Positions 46,547 through 55,738 of a stretch of 64,000 bases of DNA are shown piece by piece. The stretch covers positions 85,596 through 149,595 of the forward strand of contig NZ_LDPE01000007.1 of the NCBI RefSeq assembly GCF_001447995.1. The letters are read 5' to 3'. This DNA is from Maribacter dokdonensis DSW-8 (lineage in GTDB: Bacteria; Bacteroidota; Bacteroidia; Flavobacteriales; Flavobacteriaceae). Position 1 is the first letter of the stretch; every line of letters starts with the position of its first letter. The position numbers and the translations under genes are program-made. The notes beneath the pieces were generated by a model that searched no databases, was not told the DNA's origin, and saw only the letters and a program-made list of their open reading frames with translations.

Positions 46547-46562
46547 TCGCAATAATGCGATA
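46547..46562. promoter_or_regulatory. Candidate ArsR operator 2 (between arsR and DUF6428)
   Basis: ATCGCA-ATAA-TGCGAT is an inverted repeat with perfect 6-bp arms. It matches 13 of 16 bases of the site upstream of arsR (46928-46943), and lies 39 bases upstream of the next gene in the operon. An additional regulated promoter here is inferred. Confidence 0.65.
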
Positions 46563-46579
46563 AAAGGATTCAAATTTTT

Positions 46580-46909
46580 TTAACAACAATTATTGTTAGA
46601 AATATCTTGATCTAGAAAGTGTGTCATAATATCTTTCATGCTCGCCCAATTTTCTTTGTCAATACAATAGCAAACACTGGTGCCTTCTACATTGCCTTTT
46701 ATTAAACCTAAATTTTTAAGTTCTTTTAAATGCTGTGAAATAGTGGGTTGTGCTAAACCTATTTCATTGACCAAATCTCCACAGATACAAGTATCAATTT
46801 TAAATAGATGTTGTAAAATGGCTACACGGGCAGGGTGACCAAATGCTTTAGCGAACAAGGATATCTTGTTCTGCTCATCAGTAAACATTTCAGTTTTTGC
46901 TAAACCCAT
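46580..46909 (-). CDS. arsR: ArsR-family arsenic-responsive repressor
   Basis: The 109-residue winged-helix protein has the As(III)-binding Cys pair TCICGDLV in the recognition-helix region, followed by LAQPTISQHLKELKNLGLI. It ends in NNNCC, an extra Cys pair. It should leave its DNA site on binding arsenite. It is the first gene of the ars operon. Two similar 16-bp palindromes flank it. Confidence 0.93.
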   Translation of the reverse strand: MGLAKTEMFTDEQNKISLFAKAFGHPARVAILQHLFKIDTCICGDLVNEIGLAQPTISQHLKELKNLGLIKGNVEGTSVCYCIDKENWASMKDIMTHFLDQDISNNNCC

Positions 46910-46927
46910 TCTTTAAATAATTGTTTC

Positions 46928-46943
46928 ATTGCAATATTACGAT
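46928..46943. promoter_or_regulatory. Candidate ArsR operator 1 (upstream of arsR)
   Basis: ATTGCA-ATAT-TACGAT, an imperfect inverted repeat, lies 18 bases before the arsR start. On the minus strand it overlaps TAATATTG, a 7-of-8 match to the -7 consensus TAnnTTTG, so bound repressor would block the promoter. Confidence 0.65.
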
Positions 46944-47015
46944 ATAATATAGAACAACTAAGATAATTGATCGTTAAATTTGTGTTATGTGAAAGCTATA
47001 AACATAAATTACACC

Positions 47016-47912
47016 CTATTTCGTAGGGAAAAATAATTCTTTCTGCCTCTTTCTAAAGGCTTTAGGGGTTTCGCCTACAGCTTTTTTAAATGTTTTTGTA
47101 AAGTATGAATTATCATAAAAATTGAAGAAATGGGCAATTTCTTCGCTACTCATATCGGTATATACTAGATACCTTTTTATTTCTATGATCAACTTTTCAT
47201 TGATCAGTTCACTTACGCTCTTGCCCATAGCCTTTTTGGTAATGCGGTTAAGGTTTTGGGGTGTCATATATAATTGAGCGGCATAATCTACCACACTTCT
47301 ATTGTTTTTAAACTGTTTGTTTATTAAAGATTCTAAGGTCATCATATGCTGGGTGTCAACACTTATTTTACTTTCTTTTGATGCTCGGTAAAGTCTTGAT
47401 AGTTTTACGAGGACTTGGGTGAGTTGAGCTTCAAGCATTTCATACTTTAAAAAATCATCATTCACATATTCTGTGTCCATTTCATTTATAAGTCGTTGAA
47501 ACATCAGTAAATCTTCTTCTGATAATTCAATAAAAGGCTCACTTAAAAATCTATTGAAAATGGGTAAGGATTGTAACCATTGTTGTGCTCCATGTCTTAA
47601 TATAAAGTCTGCTTGAAAGAGTACGCCAATACCTTCTGTAAACTCACCGTTAATGGCGAATACTTGCCCGGGACCTCCAAAATAAACCGTGTTTTTTTTG
47701 GGTTTGTAACTATTGAAATCAATATTTAGTTCACTATTGCTTTCCACAAAAAATGAGATACCGTAGTTAACGTTTCTAAACGGATTGCCACTTATTATGT
47801 ATTCGGGCATATTTTCAGGCTTCAGTAAAATAAATTTCGGCTGTGTGCTACTCTTTTGATTTGCGTAATCAGCATACAGTTCCGGTATTCCAATTTGTGG
47901 TATATCTTCCAT
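47016..47912 (-). CDS. AraC-family transcriptional regulator
   Basis: The 298-residue protein has an N-terminal cupin-like sensing domain (about residues 30-150) and a C-terminal AraC double helix-turn-helix (about 195-290: VVDYAAQLYMTPQNLNRITKKAMGKS; SSEEIAHFFNFYDNSYFTKTFKKAVGETPKAFR in outline). It is divergent from the RND efflux operon, with a perfect inverted repeat between, and probably controls that operon. Confidence 0.93.
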   Translation of the reverse strand: MEDIPQIGIPELYADYANQKSSTQPKFILLKPENMPEYIISGNPFRNVNYGISFFVESNSELNIDFNSYKPKKNTVYFGGPGQVFAINGEFTEGIGVLFQADFILRHGAQQWLQSLPIFNRFLSEPFIELSEEDLLMFQRLINEMDTEYVNDDFLKYEMLEAQLTQVLVKLSRLYRASKESKISVDTQHMMTLESLINKQFKNNRSVVDYAAQLYMTPQNLNRITKKAMGKSVSELINEKLIIEIKRYLVYTDMSSEEIAHFFNFYDNSYFTKTFKKAVGETPKAFRKRQKELFFPTK

Positions 47913-47969
47913 AAAAAATGGTATTTATTTATTTAAAACTACCATTTTATGAGCTAAATAGTGCTTTTT

Positions 47970-47997
47970 TATGGTATAATGTTCTAATAATACCATA
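47970..47997. promoter_or_regulatory. Inverted-repeat operator candidate for the AraC/RND pair
   Basis: TATGGTAT (47970-47977) and ATACCATA (47990-47997) are perfect 8-bp inverted arms with a 12-base spacer. Further TACCAT/ATGGTA half-sites lie at about 47919, 47940 and 48012, within the 158-base divergent gap. Arrays of half-sites fit an AraC-type dimer. Confidence 0.6.
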
Positions 47998-48070
47998 ATA
48001 GGATATTTAATTACCATTTTTGCGATTAGATGCTACGTTAACTTTGCGCCTCAAAATAGATAATTCTAAT

Positions 48071-49165
48071 ATGATGCGTAAATCTGAATTTGGTATGAAG
48101 AAAAAATACCTGTGGTATCTACCAAAAAGTCTTTCAATTGTTTTTTTGGTGCTATTAACTATAAGCTGTGGTAACGAGGAAAAACCCAAGGTGAATAAAA
48201 CCATTAAGGTGGAGGTTATCAACGTTGGTCTCAATACCAATAATTCTCAAGGTAAAGTAGCTTATAATGGTACAATAGAAGCAGATGTAGCTATAAAGTC
48301 TAGCTTTCAAGTATCTGGTAATGTAGTACATGTTCCTGTATCTATTGGCGACTTTGTAAAGAAGAACCAATTGATTGCACAAATTGATGCTACTATTTAC
48401 TCTAGTCAATATGAACAACAACTTGCCCAGGTGCGTTTGGCAAAGGAAAATTACGAGCGTATCAATAATGTCTTCCAGAAAGGAAGTATTGCAGAGATAA
48501 GAATGTTAGAAGCTAGATCACAATATGAACAGGCACAGGCAGCTGCAAAAATGACCTATGAAAATGTACGCCATGCAAAACTTTATGCCTCAATGGACGG
48601 GTATGTAAGTGACAAAATGATGGATGTTGGAGATTTGGCGCAACCTGGTCAACCGGTAGTGGAGATCGTGAATATCAATGCTGTAAAAGCTGTATTTCCA
48701 ATACCTGATGGAGAAATCAATTCCATAACAAATGGTGATTCTGCAAATGTAAGCCTTCCAACATTGGACAAATCAGTTATAGGAATTGTGGATGAAGTTT
48801 CCATACAATCCAATCAAGGCTCACCTGTGTATACGGCATATGTAAAATTGAACAATCCCGATAAACAGATAAAACCTGGTATGACCTGTAATGTGCGTTT
48901 ACAGGATAAGGTAGACCAGAATAAAAATGTAAAAGAGGTTATCGTAATTCCTTCAGAAAGTATTGCGGTTACAGAAGATGGTAAACAATATGTATATATA
49001 GTTGACAATGGTATCGCGGAAAGAAAATATATAGAAACTGGCGAATTGTATGATAGTGGTATAGTGGTTAAAAAGGGACTTGCCAAAGGAGATCATCTTA
49101 TTATATCTGGTTATCACAAACTAACACAGAGTACACCGGTAGAAATTGTTAATGACGCTAAGTAG
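48071..49165 (+). CDS. RND efflux periplasmic adaptor (MFP) lipoprotein
   Basis: The frame opens at a TTG (48020), but a start at ATG 48071 (MMRKSEFGMKKKY) or ATG 48095 gives a lipoprotein signal with lipobox TISC. The membrane fusion protein domains follow: lipoyl/barrel-sandwich (SSFQVSGNVVHVPVSIGDFVKKNQLIAQID), helical hairpin (YEQQLAQVRLAKENYERI), beta barrel, and membrane-proximal domain. It links the RND pump to the TolC-like channel. It is the first gene of the three-gene efflux operon. Confidence 0.92.
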   Translation: MMRKSEFGMKKKYLWYLPKSLSIVFLVLLTISCGNEEKPKVNKTIKVEVINVGLNTNNSQGKVAYNGTIEADVAIKSSFQVSGNVVHVPVSIGDFVKKNQLIAQIDATIYSSQYEQQLAQVRLAKENYERINNVFQKGSIAEIRMLEARSQYEQAQAAAKMTYENVRHAKLYASMDGYVSDKMMDVGDLAQPGQPVVEIVNINAVKAVFPIPDGEINSITNGDSANVSLPTLDKSVIGIVDEVSIQSNQGSPVYTAYVKLNNPDKQIKPGMTCNVRLQDKVDQNKNVKEVIVIPSESIAVTEDGKQYVYIVDNGIAERKYIETGELYDSGIVVKKGLAKGDHLIISGYHKLTQSTPVEIVNDAK

Positions 49166-49173
49166 TTTTTAAG

Positions 49174-52100
49174 ATGAAGAAAAAAAGCGGAGCCATAGAT
49201 TGGGCCTTTAAACATTCTACATTTCCTATAGTACTTGCGTTATGCTTGGTACTAATGGGTGCTTATGGGCTTTTTAACATGCCTAGAAACGAATTCCCCG
49301 ACTTTACCATAAGACAAGGTCTTATTATTGGGTCGTATCCGGGTGCCTCTTCTGAAAAGGTAGAGCAAGAATTGACCTCAAAAGTAGAAGAGTTTTTATT
49401 TGGGTACAATGAGGTTGACAAGACCAAAACCTATTCGTATTCCAAAGATGGTCTAATGTACATCTATGTAGAGATATCGGACAAAATAGACCATAATGCT
49501 ACTGAACAGTTTTGGAATAAGCTAAAGTCAGAGGTGTTGATCTTTCAACAGCTTGAGCTTCCTAGAGAAGTTCAGGGTGTTATGGTGAACAGTGATTTTG
49601 GTAGTACGGCTGCCTTAATACTTGGTGTACAATCAGATACCAGACCGTACAAAGATTTACAACGACATGTAGAGGATATAGAAGATGAGTTACGACAGAT
49701 TGATAACATGGCAAAAATTTCGCATTCGGGCGGACTTACAGAGCAAATTGCCGTGTATGTGGATCAAGATAAATTGGCTAGTTATGGCATAACGCCTAGC
49801 AGTATTTCTAATAGTTTACAGAATCAAGGTGCCGTAGTGAGTGCGGGTACGTTAGAAAATTCAGAAAGGGAAAGACCTATCTATCTTGAAACTTCATTGA
49901 AGACCGAAGCTGATATTGCCAATCAGTCCATAAAAACGGAAGAAAACGGAAATATCATACGTGTACGAGATGTTGCCCGTGTTGTTCGTGAATATGATGA
50001 CCCAGATTCTTATTTGACCATTAGCGGGTCTAAGGGTATGATCATTACTTTAGAAATGGCGAAGAAAGGCAACATTGTTCAATTCGGTGAAGAAATTGAT
50101 GAGCGATTAGAAAAGGTGATCAGTGAATTGCCAAGTGATATTACCATTACAAAAATTGCGAATCAGCCAGAAGTGGTCGATCATTCTATAAGCCACTTTA
50201 TGAAAGAGTTTGGTTATGCCTTGATCGGTGTAATCATCGTTACCCTAATATTGCTTCCGTTCAGGGTGGCATCGGTGGCGGCAGCTACCATACCTATTAC
50301 CATTTCAGCAACACTTGCCATAATGTACTTTATGGGAATAGAACTGAATACGGTAACGTTAGCGGCTCTTATTGTGGTGCTGGGTATTGTAGTAGATGAT
50401 CCTATTGTAATTATAGATAACTATGTAGAGAAACTTGATGAGGGTATGTCAATACCTGAAGCTGCCGTTAGTAGCGCCAAAGAGCTTTTTCCTTCTGTAT
50501 TTACCGCAACATTGGCTATCTCGGCAACATTTTATCCGTTGTTGTTCTTCATGGAAGGTGTGGCATCAGATTTCATTAGCGCATTTCCATACGTTATAAT
50601 TATTGCGCTTACATTATCCTTGATCATATCTATTTTATTGGTGCCTTTCATTAATTCACTTTTTATAAAAAAGGGATTACATGATAACCCTCAAGAAAAA
50701 GGACAAGATGATAAAAAATCTATGTTGGACAGACTGCAATCCTTTTTTGACAATGCGGTCAATAAAGCCATGGAGCGTTATAAATTGACCATTGGTTTAG
50801 GTATTGCGGCAGTAGTGGTTGGTGTATTGCTTTTTGGAGGCATTAGTCAGCAATTATTTCCAAAAGTGGAACGTAATCAATTCTCAATAGAGATCAATTT
50901 AAACCCAGGGAGTAGTCTAGATGAAACTACCAAGGTGGTAAACGGATTGGAGAAAGTATTAAAAGCCGATGAACGTGTAGCATTTTACACCAGTTTTATA
51001 GGTCAAAGTTCTCCTCGTTTCCATACGCTGTATGCACCAAACCTGCCAGCAAAAAACTATGCACAAATTTTGGTAACCACCATATCTGACGATGCTACGG
51101 TTGAGGTTTTAAACGAGTATGATGAAAAATATGCGGATATGTATCCAAATGCATATTTAAGGATGAAGCAATTGGATATGGCAGGTACCAACGCGCCTAT
51201 AGAGGTAAGGTTGTATGGTACTGATGTTGATCAGCTTAAAAAGTATGGCGATACCATAATCAATATTGCACGTAATACACCAAAAACACTTTGGAGCAGA
51301 ACTGACTTTGGCAGTATGAAAGAAGCTGTAAAAATGGATGTTAAGCAGAATGAAGCTGCAAGGCTAGGTCTAAACAACAGGGATATTGCCAATGCCGTTG
51401 CAGTAAACACTACGGGTTTAGAAGCTACAGAGGTTTGGGATGAGGAGTATACTATTGATGTAAAGATTAAAAGTGAGAATCAGCATCGCCAAAATGTATC
51501 GGATCTGCGTCAGCTATCTATAATTTCTGCTCAGAAACAAGCAAAGGTTCCTTTACGACAAGTAGCAGAGATTACTCCGCAATGGTCTCAAGAACAAATT
51601 ACCAATAGAAATGGAAACCGTTGCCTTACCGTTCGTGTAGACATTACCAAAGATGCGGTTGCCAATGAGGTACTCGCAGAAATGATACCTCATATTGATG
51701 AAATCACCTTTCCGGAGGATATCAGAATAGAGTATGGTGGTGAGTATGAGCTACAAATAGAGAACAATAAACCAATGGGACTTTCCCTTATGCTTAGTGT
51801 GGTATTGATTTTCTTGATATTGCTATGGCACTTTAAAAACTTTATGCACGCACTTTTAAGTTTCATCACCATGCCATTGAGCATTTTTGGTGCGGCTTTA
51901 GGGTTGATATTGATGCAGTATCCTTTTGGATTTACCTCATTCCTTGGTCTTTTGGCGCTATGTGGTATTGTAGTAAGAAACGGAATTATATTAATTGATT
52001 ATGCAGATGAGTTAAGGCATGAACATGGCTACAGTGTTAAAAAAGCCGCTATTCTAGCAGCGGAAAGACGTATGCGCCCTATTTTCTTGACATCTTCCGC

Positions 52101-52293
52101 AGCAGCTGTTGGGGTAATACCTATGATCGTTAGTCGCTCTAGCTTATGGGGACCGCTGGGTACCGTAATTGCATTCGGACTCATGTTCTCCATGGTACTT
52201 ACTTTATTTGTTCTTCCTGTGTTGTACTGGTTGTTTTTTAGAAAAGAGGATAATGAGACTACCACGGAAGAAGTGTTCAACACTAATGTTTAA
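49174..52293 (+). CDS. RND-family efflux transporter permease
   Basis: The 1039-residue AcrB-like protein has twelve helices and two large periplasmic loops. In helix 4 the proton-relay acidic pair is visible in VVLGIVVDDPIVIIDNYVEKLDE; the helix-10/11 region reads LLALCGIVVRNGIILIDYADELR. The substrates are probably hydrophobic toxins or bile-like compounds, not readable from sequence. The adaptor gene is 8 bases upstream and the TolC-type gene 16 bases downstream. Confidence 0.96.
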   Translation: MKKKSGAIDWAFKHSTFPIVLALCLVLMGAYGLFNMPRNEFPDFTIRQGLIIGSYPGASSEKVEQELTSKVEEFLFGYNEVDKTKTYSYSKDGLMYIYVEISDKIDHNATEQFWNKLKSEVLIFQQLELPREVQGVMVNSDFGSTAALILGVQSDTRPYKDLQRHVEDIEDELRQIDNMAKISHSGGLTEQIAVYVDQDKLASYGITPSSISNSLQNQGAVVSAGTLENSERERPIYLETSLKTEADIANQSIKTEENGNIIRVRDVARVVREYDDPDSYLTISGSKGMIITLEMAKKGNIVQFGEEIDERLEKVISELPSDITITKIANQPEVVDHSISHFMKEFGYALIGVIIVTLILLPFRVASVAAATIPITISATLAIMYFMGIELNTVTLAALIVVLGIVVDDPIVIIDNYVEKLDEGMSIPEAAVSSAKELFPSVFTATLAISATFYPLLFFMEGVASDFISAFPYVIIIALTLSLIISILLVPFINSLFIKKGLHDNPQEKGQDDKKSMLDRLQSFFDNAVNKAMERYKLTIGLGIAAVVVGVLLFGGISQQLFPKVERNQFSIEINLNPGSSLDETTKVVNGLEKVLKADERVAFYTSFIGQSSPRFHTLYAPNLPAKNYAQILVTTISDDATVEVLNEYDEKYADMYPNAYLRMKQLDMAGTNAPIEVRLYGTDVDQLKKYGDTIINIARNTPKTLWSRTDFGSMKEAVKMDVKQNEAARLGLNNRDIANAVAVNTTGLEATEVWDEEYTIDVKIKSENQHRQNVSDLRQLSIISAQKQAKVPLRQVAEITPQWSQEQITNRNGNRCLTVRVDITKDAVANEVLAEMIPHIDEITFPEDIRIEYGGEYELQIENNKPMGLSLMLSVVLIFLILLWHFKNFMHALLSFITMPLSIFGAALGLILMQYPFGFTSFLGLLALCGIVVRNGIILIDYADELRHEHGYSVKKAAILAAERRMRPIFLTSSAAAVGVIPMIVSRSSLWGPLGTVIAFGLMFSMVLTLFVLPVLYWLFFRKEDNETTTEEVFNTNV

Positions 52294-52309
52294 TAGTAGA
52301 ATTTAAGTA

Positions 52310-53653
52310 ATGAAACATATTAATACCTATTTATTCAAGGTTGGTAAATCACGTAGCTTTTTAACGATATTATGTTCCGTAGCTATATTTGGGAATGTTT
52401 TTGCCCAACAAATTTCATTGGAAGAAAGTAAAGAAGCTGCTTTAAAGCATAGTAATGCCATTAAGAACGGTTTGCTGACCATAGAGAAGTCAGAAGCCTT
52501 TAAACGTGAAATGGTGGCAAACTATTTTCCTAATGTAGAGGCTAGTGCACTTGGGCTATATGCGCCTAATGATCTCATTGGTCCTATAGACGGTTTTCTT
52601 CCCAATGGTATAGATAACTTATATAATGCCAGTGCAACGGCAACCGAAGTAATTTATGCCGGCGGAAAAATTAGAAATTCCAATGCATTGGCAGATATAC
52701 AATTAGAAACCTCTCAAATTAGGGCGGAACAAGCGGTAGATAGCGTTTTGTTGGTAACCGAAAATAAGTTTTGGCAATTGGTACAAATACAAGAGCAACA
52801 AAAAGTGGTAGAGACCAATGAGATTTATCTAGATGAACTTTTAAAGCAACAGCAGGACCTATTGGAAGCGGGTCTTATTGCAAAAAACCAATTGTTACAG
52901 GTAAAGGTCAACCGTAGCGAATTGCTTTTAAATAAAAGTAGATTGGAGAATATGCGCAAACTCGCATTGCTGGATTTTTCTCTTTATGTAGGCGTGGCAT
53001 ATTCACCCAACATGAAAGCCGCTGCAGATTTTGATCAAACGTTGGTTCCTGATTTTATGTATACCGAGCCAGATATGGATCTCACTGGTAATAGTAATTA
53101 TGAACTGCTTGAAAAATCTATAACGGCAAGTAGCCTGCAGACTAAAATGGCAAAAGCAGATATGCTACCTTCTTTGGCGGTAGGGGTGAGTGCCGTGGAA
53201 TTTGGTGCTTTTGATGATGATTTGGGTAGCCAGTTTACCGGCTTTGCCTTTGGTTCTTTAAGTATCCCCATTTCAGATTGGTGGGGTGGCGGTAAGCAAA
53301 GACTTAAGCAAGAAAGAATACAAGAAGAAATAGCCCAGAACAACCGAATGGATGGTATAGACCAATTAAAAGTGGCTATTACCCAAAGTTGGTATGATTT
53401 ATTGAATGCACACGAGCAAATTCAATATGCATTGGAAAACAAGCAATTGGCAGAAGAAAACTTAAAAGTGAACAGAGACAATTATGATAACGGTTTAAGT
53501 AACATAACTGATTTATTAGATGCACAGGCCATGGCGCAGAATGCCCAATCTACATTGATAGACGCCTATACAAATTATGAAAATAAAGAAATCACCTATC
53601 TGTACAGAACGGATCAATTGGTAGTTCCAACTTTAGAGAGTTTAAAACAATAA
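52310..53653 (+). CDS. TolC-family outer-membrane efflux protein
   Basis: The 447-residue protein has a signal peptide (hydrophobic about residues 18-31, then AQQISLEES) and the two-fold helical TolC repeat. Visible pieces are LVTENKFWQLVQIQEQQKVVETNEIYLDELLKQ in outline (first repeat) and AITQSWYDLLNAHEQIQYA with YDNGLSNITDLLDAQ (second). It forms the exit duct of the RND pump. It is the last gene of the operon; no clear terminator follows. Confidence 0.93.
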   Translation: MKHINTYLFKVGKSRSFLTILCSVAIFGNVFAQQISLEESKEAALKHSNAIKNGLLTIEKSEAFKREMVANYFPNVEASALGLYAPNDLIGPIDGFLPNGIDNLYNASATATEVIYAGGKIRNSNALADIQLETSQIRAEQAVDSVLLVTENKFWQLVQIQEQQKVVETNEIYLDELLKQQQDLLEAGLIAKNQLLQVKVNRSELLLNKSRLENMRKLALLDFSLYVGVAYSPNMKAAADFDQTLVPDFMYTEPDMDLTGNSNYELLEKSITASSLQTKMAKADMLPSLAVGVSAVEFGAFDDDLGSQFTGFAFGSLSIPISDWWGGGKQRLKQERIQEEIAQNNRMDGIDQLKVAITQSWYDLLNAHEQIQYALENKQLAEENLKVNRDNYDNGLSNITDLLDAQAMAQNAQSTLIDAYTNYENKEITYLYRTDQLVVPTLESLKQ

Positions 53654-53727
53654 CCAAAGCTATAACCTAAACTTTATATTTCAGTAATTTCTAGATTGCC
53701 AGCATCAATAAGGAATATCAGGTCCGT

Positions 53728-54780
53728 ATGAAAATGAAACAGATATTTAGAATGTTGACCCTGGCGGTAATGTGGCTAATTGCTATAATGGTATTTGACA
53801 TAGTGCTGAATATAAAAATTTTTCAAAGTGAAGATTGGCTTGCTTATTTAGAATATACGTTTACCTCAATTTTACCATTTGTGCTGGTTTACTGTTTGTT
53901 AATTAGCGCAAGTGATGTTTTTTTGTTACGTAAAATGCTTAGGGATTATCCGTTTGCTAAAGTGGTATTCATAAAAGCCATTTTACAATTTGCGGTGATG
54001 TATTTTATACATTTTGTAGGTACATATATAATTTTTGAATTAATGCCACCAAGTTCTAATAAAGCGGTCAATGCACATTATGCCTATTTAGGGTCTTCAC
54101 TAAATATATTCTATATCATATATTTTTTTGTAGTTAGTTTTCATTTCAGTTTATACGCACAGGTTTCTAGAAAATTTGGTTCTACAAATCTTTATGATAT
54201 TATCATGGGTACATATTTTAAACCGAAAGAAGCTCAGCGTATTTTTATGTTTTTAGACCTTAATCAGTCTACGACAATAGCTGAAGAAATTGGGCACCTT
54301 AAATATAGCAGACTCATACAAGAATGCTTTAGCAAGTTAACCCATCATATTGAAAATTATGATGCTGAGGTGTACCAATATGTTGGGGATGAGGCGGTGC
54401 TTACTTGGCAAAAATCTAACAGTATTGCTGCACAACAATGCTTGGACCTATTTAAAGATTTTCAAGATAATTTAGATGCAGCGGCACATGAATTTAAAAC
54501 TGAGTTTGGTTGGGTACCTAAGTTTAAATCTGGTGTATGTTATGGTACGGTAGCCATTGCTGAGGTAGGGGACTATAAAAGGGATATCGCTTTTCATGGC
54601 ACCGTTTTAAATACGGGAGCCAGATTATGTCAATTATGCAAAGAAATCAATGAAGATATTCTTTTCTCGAATTCGTTCTTTTCTCTTTTGACCCATGGTG
54701 TAGACCGGTTAGATTATATAGGAGACTATATGCTTACAGGAAGAACGTCTAATGAAAAAGTGTATCGCTTATTAAGCTAG
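53728..54780 (+). CDS. Membrane class III adenylate/guanylate cyclase
   Basis: The 350-residue protein has an N-terminal part with about four membrane helices (residues 10-150) and a C-terminal class III nucleotide cyclase domain (about 165-345). Both metal Asp motifs are present: FLDLNQSTTIAEE and VGDEAVLTW. The transition-state Asn and Arg appear in VLNTGARLCQL, so it should be active. Specificity for ATP or GTP is unclear. A Crp-type effector gene lies within the window (33976-35028), though a link is only inferred. Confidence 0.88.
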   Translation: MKMKQIFRMLTLAVMWLIAIMVFDIVLNIKIFQSEDWLAYLEYTFTSILPFVLVYCLLISASDVFLLRKMLRDYPFAKVVFIKAILQFAVMYFIHFVGTYIIFELMPPSSNKAVNAHYAYLGSSLNIFYIIYFFVVSFHFSLYAQVSRKFGSTNLYDIIMGTYFKPKEAQRIFMFLDLNQSTTIAEEIGHLKYSRLIQECFSKLTHHIENYDAEVYQYVGDEAVLTWQKSNSIAAQQCLDLFKDFQDNLDAAAHEFKTEFGWVPKFKSGVCYGTVAIAEVGDYKRDIAFHGTVLNTGARLCQLCKEINEDILFSNSFFSLLTHGVDRLDYIGDYMLTGRTSNEKVYRLLS

Positions 54781-54989
54781 TATTCTGCCATACTTTTTAT
54801 ATAAAATATATGTTGACATGAAGTGATGTTAAATTACAGAAGAAAAATCTAACGTAAGAGATTTTATTAGTTTGACAATTTTAAGGTGTCTTTTTAACCG
54901 AATACATTAAATCAACAATTTCTTAACCTAAACTTTTGAAAATGAGTATTTTCTATGTTACTTTTATAATAGAATAAAATACTATAAAA

Positions 54990-55655
54990 ATGGCACTGAA
55001 AAAACAACTAAAAGGAAAATATACATTAGTCACCTTTACCATAGCGGAGAATGAAGCACCTAGTACGTCTAACGTAATACTTTTGGGCGATTTTAATAAT
55101 TGGCAGACAAACGATAGTTCTTTTCAAATGGAGAAGAAAGGTGGTAGCTATGAGAAGAGTGTAAAACTGGAAAATGGTAAAAAATATGAATTTAGGTATT
55201 TGAGTGATGATAAGGGATGGTTCAATGACCATGCTGCAGACGCATATGTACCTTCTCCATATTTTGGAATAGATAACAGTGTGGTTGATTTAAGTGCTTT
55301 ACCGGAAAAAAAGAAGACTGTAAAGAAAGTTGCCGCTAAAAAGCCAGTAGCTAAAAAAACGGTTGCCAAAAAGCCTGTAGCGAAGAAAACAACGACCAAG
55401 GCCAAAAAAGATGATCTTAAGAAAATTGAAGGTATTGGTCCTAAAATTGCATCAATTTTGACCGATAACGGTTATGGTACTTTCAGTGCGCTTAGTAAGG
55501 CATCAGTAAAATCTTTAGAGGAAATTTTAAAAGCTGCTGGGCCTCGTTACACTATGCACAAACCAGGTACATGGCCAAAGCAAGCTAAATTGGCGGCTTC
55601 TGGTGACTGGGATAAATTAAAAACATTACAGGATAAATTAGATGGCGGTAAATAA
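54990..55655 (+). CDS. Glycogen-binding (CBM48-like) / Lys-rich linker / helix-hairpin-helix fusion
   Basis: This 221-residue protein has three parts. Residues 1-100 resemble an AMPK-type glycogen-binding/isoamylase N E-set domain (VILLGDFNNWQ; YEFRYLSDDKGWFNDHAADAY). Residues 105-138 are a histone-H1-like Lys/Ala tract built on the pentad KKxVA. Residues 139-221 are a helix-hairpin-helix domain (LKKIEGIGPKIASILTDNGYGTFSAL) like the C-terminal extension on some Bacteroidota L21 ribosomal proteins. No signal peptide is seen. It may couple a carbohydrate to DNA or RNA, but the function is unknown. Confidence 0.75.
   Translation: MALKKQLKGKYTLVTFTIAENEAPSTSNVILLGDFNNWQTNDSSFQMEKKGGSYEKSVKLENGKKYEFRYLSDDKGWFNDHAADAYVPSPYFGIDNSVVDLSALPEKKKTVKKVAAKKPVAKKTVAKKPVAKKTTTKAKKDDLKKIEGIGPKIASILTDNGYGTFSALSKASVKSLEEILKAAGPRYTMHKPGTWPKQAKLAASGDWDKLKTLQDKLDGGK
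55336..55400 (+). repeat. Tandem Lys/Ala pentad repeat within the fusion gene
   Basis: Four to five in-frame copies of the pentad KKxVA (as in KKPVAKKTVA, twice) are encoded by degenerate 15-base units. It resembles histone H1-like tails of bacteria and probably binds nucleic acid. Confidence 0.75.
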
Positions 55656-55676
55656 TTGCCAGCACTATACATAACA

Positions 55677-55707
55677 AAAAGCCCTGAGAGTAGATCTTAG
55701 GGCTTTT
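55677..55707. terminator. Bidirectional rho-independent terminator
   Basis: GCCCTGAG (55681-55688), loop AGTAGAT and CTTAGGGC (55696-55703) form an 8-bp stem with one G-T pair, flanked by AAAAA and TTTT. It suits the fusion gene and the convergent gene at 55739. Confidence 0.85.
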
Positions 55708-55738
55708 GTTGATTATAGTATTTCTTGCTTACAAGTTA

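Noticed and set aside
55336..55400. CRISPR array or minisatellite
   Set aside because: The repeat is in-frame, short and degenerate, and encodes a Lys/Ala tail; there are no spacers.
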